Below, piece by piece: positions 61,001 through 64,000 of a DNA stretch of 64,000 nucleotides. The DNA lies in the NCBI GenBank assembly GCA_023055505.1, contig JALIRH010000013.1, positions 6,820,001 to 6,884,000 of the forward strand, written 5' to 3'. The DNA is from Callipepla californica brunnescens. Its lineage: Eukaryota > Chordata > Aves > Galliformes > Odontophoridae. How positions within the stretch are numbered: the first letter of the stretch is position 1; each line of letters begins with the position of its first letter. The translations under genes and the position numbers were made by a program. The notes beneath the pieces are model-generated. The model had not been told where the DNA came from. It saw only the letters and a list, made by a program, of their open reading frames with translations, and did no database searches.

Positions 61001-63967
61001 GCACGGAGTGCACAGGGCTGGAGTGGAAGTTGCAGTGGTGTGAGTTGGGCTGCATGATGGTGCTCTGTGGGTCTTCTGCTGCAGAGATCTGCTTTACTCA
61101 GACGTGTGTGTGCCTGTTAGCAAGATGAAGTTATGGGGGAACATCTGAAGGTTGTTTCATTTGTTCTGGATACGTGTACAGAGCAGCTGCACAGCATTAG
61201 ATGCATCTTGAGTTAAGTTTATATTGCTCATGCTGGTAACGATTTAGTTTATATTTGTAAAGGTAATGTATTCTGCCTACCAGAATGTTTTCATCTTTTC
61301 TTGTTTGCCTCTGCTGTTCATCTCTTCCTTTCTTGCTGTGTGTAACTGATAACACTGGGATGTGAGTACTGCACAGGTTCTTGTATCCTGCCTTCACTTT
61401 TCTGTTACACTTAATCTAACAGGAATTCTTTTTTTTTGTTAGCACAGTACATTATGTGCTCCACAGAGAAGCTCCTAAGTGTGGGTTTAACCTTGTGTGA
61501 GTGTGTTTGATCCCTGCTGTTTGTTTGCATTGATAGTATTTGAACTACCACCAACAGTCGTGTCACTTGAGCAATACAACTTTTATGTGCAATCAGTACT
61601 AGGCATCTGTTTCATCCTTTAGAGTATACAGAGTCATACCCAAAAACACATTAAGGGAACATAATGGTGCAGAGTTAGCGCCAGAATTAAGGTACCCCAT
61701 GACTGCTGAAATCAGCAGGGCTTGTGTAGGGATGGAGCTCTGAGATGGGACTGCTGTCTGTGGCAGTAAGGGCCAAGCATGCCTTTCTTTCACAGTCTGA
61801 ATTTATTGGGCAGGAGTTGCAGGGAGGGACAGAGGAGTGCTAAGTCTGCTTGTGGGGTGTATGGAGAGTAAGAGTATAACCTTCAGCCTTGCATCTGTTT
61901 CATTGGTAACACTGTGTTGGCTGGAGGTCTGACCATTGGAATAAGTTGCTCTCCTTGACACTGTTCAGTTCTTGATTTCTTTGTTGGGTCTTGGTTTTCC
62001 TGATGCAGTAATTGATATAGGTCTGTTGGGTTTTGATAGAAATTGTTACTGTGATGTTTCTCCTCTACTTCCATCAAAAGAAAACTTGTGGAATTGCCGC
62101 AGGATATAAATTATTAGTAAACCGTTGCAGTGTCTTAGTATGTTCTCAAAGAACAGTACTTAGCTTCCTTCCAATAACTGTTGTGGCATCAGTTGTCTGT
62201 TCCCATGTACTAGGAATATACAGCAACAGAAATGCATTCTGAGTTATCAAGTTTGATAATACTTAGGATTAATATATTCTTTTTCTTGCAAAGCCAGGCA
62301 GGACAGAATGATACCGCACAGGAGAGGTTCCAACTGTGTTGTCTTAAGAGAAGCCAAAGCATAGCAGTGAGCAGTTGGTTCATCAGCCCCTAACCTTGTC
62401 TGTGGCTTGGTGTTTCAGCAGCCCTTTATCTGCATTGCTTCTTAAAGAAGTATAGATGCTGGCATAAAGACACTAAGTATGTCAGTGTCCTGTCTGCATA
62501 CTGTAATGGCCTTTGCTGAATTCGAGGGTGCTGCTGTTTTTGCATTGGTTGTGCAGCTTCATTTGGTGTTAGGTCCCAGGTTGTTGTCACCTGCCATAGT
62601 GGTGGTTGCTGCAAGGAGTGCTTAATCCTCCTCTTGTGTGTTGGTGAGGGCTTTATCCAAAATAACGGTGCCTTTGTAGCAATTACATTAATTTACAGGA
62701 AGCTGGGACGTGGTGAGGTTGAATCCCTTGTCTCCTTCCATTATGTTTTCTGTTTATGAAGCTGTCAATGTTCATATGGAGAGCATATTAGTTTAGATGG
62801 AATTGACTGTGTTGACAGCAAGTGACAAGGTTATCTACAGTGAACTGCCTTGCAGATGCAGCTCCTTAATTCAGCAGTGGTCTGGGAAGCATCAGGGCAG
62901 TTCACTTGGGCCAGTGAGCTCTGTTAAGTGTACAGCGTGCAATTCTGGTGTTTGCTCTTCCTGCGTGTGCTGCTGTAGAATTGAGGTGTTGGCAATAAGC
63001 GTGTCCTGTGTGGTGATATTTGTCCTTTGGCTTGAGGTGATGAGCAGTTTTTGCTGGGTTTGTGTGTGTGTGTGTGTGTGTGTGTGTTTTTATCTGTGAG
63101 GTGTGTGGTTAATGTTGGAACAGTAAAACATTGAATAGTAAATGAGTCAAGGACACTGTGGAGTCTTCATTGCTAACTGAGAGGTCCTTGTTTTCCCCCG
63201 TTGGGAAGCACTGTAAGTTATCCTGTCTGGGAAAAATAAATGGTCCTTAGAAACTTCTGCAGAAAGTTAGTTGCTCTCGGTGTGACACGTAAAGCATGCT
63301 GCTGTTGGTGCCTAACTGTGTGCCTGTGAGGTGCACTGACAAGTTTGTGAGTGGTGACTATCTTGTGTCCTGCCTGCCTGAAACTTGCCATCAGCCAGCC
63401 TGTGATTTCTAGTGGTCCTGATGCATCCAGGGAAGAGCTGTAGCTGTGATTAGCCTTGTGGTGTCAGCTGAGCTGTGAGGGATTGGAAGTGGCAGGACCT
63501 ATAAGCGTAACAATTCAATGTGTAAAATAGAACAAAAGAATATTTAAAGAAGTCAGGGGGCAACCTGGGAGAAGATTTAAAATGAGAGGAAAAGGAAAAC
63601 TTGGGGACTTTGATGCAAAAGAAATGAAGTCTGATGGGACTGAGTATTAAGAGGAGGAGAAGCTTAATTGTCATTTAGAATTTTTGATGGTTGCATGCAA
63701 TTTATTTTACAGCAGCTCTCCATGAGTTCTCATTCTCTTTTCCTGTGGCCAGTTGTCAAAAAAAGAAAACCATCTGCCTCGTTACCATGTTCTGCTTGTT
63801 TACTTAAACCAGATGAATATCATCTGAATGTGAAATGCATGTTCTGCTTTGCTCCATTACATTTTTTTATTCTCCTCTTCATTCTGTAGATTCCACCTAT
63901 CTGCAAGCAAAGATCATGGCAGAGTCTGATGGGAGGTCATTCCAGGCCATTATTGGAGATATCAGAG
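57909..63967 (+). CDS. ABCB7: ABCB7, mitochondrial ABC transporter (5' part only; exons 1-2)
   Basis: Two coding exons (57909-58034 and 63890-63967) join in phase 0 to give the first 68 residues; the gene runs off the right edge. Residues 1-42 hold at least seven arginines and no acidic residue, as expected for a mitochondrial presequence. Exon 2 encodes 26 residues starting IPPICKQRSWQSL; compared with my memory of the human segment starting IPESLKSITWQRL, I, P, K, W, Q, L, G, S and a second L stay in register, and length and phase agree. ABCB7 is a half-transporter of the mitochondrial inner membrane needed for cytosolic iron-sulfur cluster supply and haem balance; the transmembrane and ATPase domains lie outside the window. 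Position next to UPRT in the expected orientation supports the call. The ATG has A at -3 and G at +4. Confidence 0.82.
58052..58080 (+). repeat. (GGGAC)n pentanucleotide repeat
   Basis: About six tandem units of GGGAC, one shortened to GGAC and the last GGGAG, begin 18 bp after the ABCB7 exon 1 donor. G-tracts may form a G-quadruplex in the sense strand and transcript. Confidence 0.9.
58081..63889 (+). other. ABCB7: ABCB7 intron 1 (remainder)
   Basis: About 5.8 kb without a recognised exon or RNA gene. GC content falls after about 58260. It holds a (TG)13 microsatellite at 63061-63086 and a TA-rich palindromic patch near 59580-59605. No clear CR1 copy was seen. Confidence 0.7.
63061..63086 (+). 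repeat. (TG)13 microsatellite
   Basis: Thirteen exact TG units in ABCB7 intron 1. Alternating purine-pyrimidine sequence of this kind can adopt Z-DNA and is likely polymorphic. Confidence 0.95.
63890..63967 (+). CDS. ABCB7: ABCB7 coding exon 2
   Basis: 78 nt, phase 0 at both ends, between CATTCTGTAG and GTGGGT. Encodes 26 residues beginning IPPICKQRSW, the linker just after the presequence. The other forward frames give no match to ABCB7. Confidence 0.82.
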
Positions 63968-64000
63968 GTGGGTAGAAATTTCTCTTCCTACTCATGGGGA

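Noticed and set aside
63890..63967. Reading exon 2 of ABCB7 in the frame giving STYLQAKIMAES
   Set aside because: That frame does not align with any protein I know, whereas the frame joined in phase 0 from exon 1 aligns with ABCB7.
1..64000. CRISPR arrays, tRNA or rRNA genes, bacterial operons
   Set aside because: No direct-repeat/spacer pattern, cloverleaf or operon-like coding density was seen; the window is vertebrate chromosomal DNA.

Overview
This is vertebrate nuclear DNA, almost certainly from a bird and most likely a galliform (chicken-like) species. The evidence is large introns with GT-AG junctions, three CpG-island promoters, many short 5'-truncated fragments of CR1 LINEs of the type common in chicken, and one avian-type endogenous-retrovirus LTR. 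No prokaryotic features, CRISPR arrays, tRNAs or rRNAs were seen. Exons were assembled by eye from splice signals, reading phase and recalled human orthologues; no alignment was run.

Three protein-coding genes are supported. (1) ZDHHC15 (+), a DHHC palmitoyl-acyltransferase, is complete: 11 coding exons between 7465 and 26067, 332 aa. (2) UPRT (-), the vertebrate uracil-phosphoribosyltransferase homologue, is complete: 7 coding exons from 47830 down to 35933, 276 aa. (3) ABCB7 (+), the mitochondrial half-size ABC transporter of iron-sulfur biogenesis, is cut by the window edge; only exon 1 (57909-58034) and exon 2 (63890-63967) are present. Their order and alternating orientation match the ZDHHC15-UPRT-ABCB7 block I recall from the mammalian X chromosome (Xq13 in human).

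Layout: 1-7200 is non-coding upstream DNA with CR1 fragments; 7200-8110 is the ZDHHC15 CpG island; 7465-26067 is ZDHHC15; 26068-35610 is the convergent intergenic stretch, including a likely ZDHHC15 3'UTR and an LTR at about 29977-30479; 35611-47830 is UPRT; 46960-48350 is its CpG island; 48350-57370 is intergenic with CR1 pieces; 57370-58260 is the ABCB7 CpG island; 58035-63889 is ABCB7 intron 1.

The genes are not known to share a pathway: ZDHHC15 acts on Golgi/endosomal membranes, UPRT is a probable catalytically altered nucleotide-salvage relative, and ABCB7 lies in the mitochondrial inner membrane. I found no evidence of an undescribed biological system. The more interesting observations are at splicing and sequence-structure level: the catalytic DHHC tetrad lies on a 33-nt frame-neutral micro-exon, two ZDHHC15 acceptors have microsatellites as polypyrimidine tracts, intron 10 has a 13-bp perfect hairpin, and that intron also has a possible alternative terminal exon.
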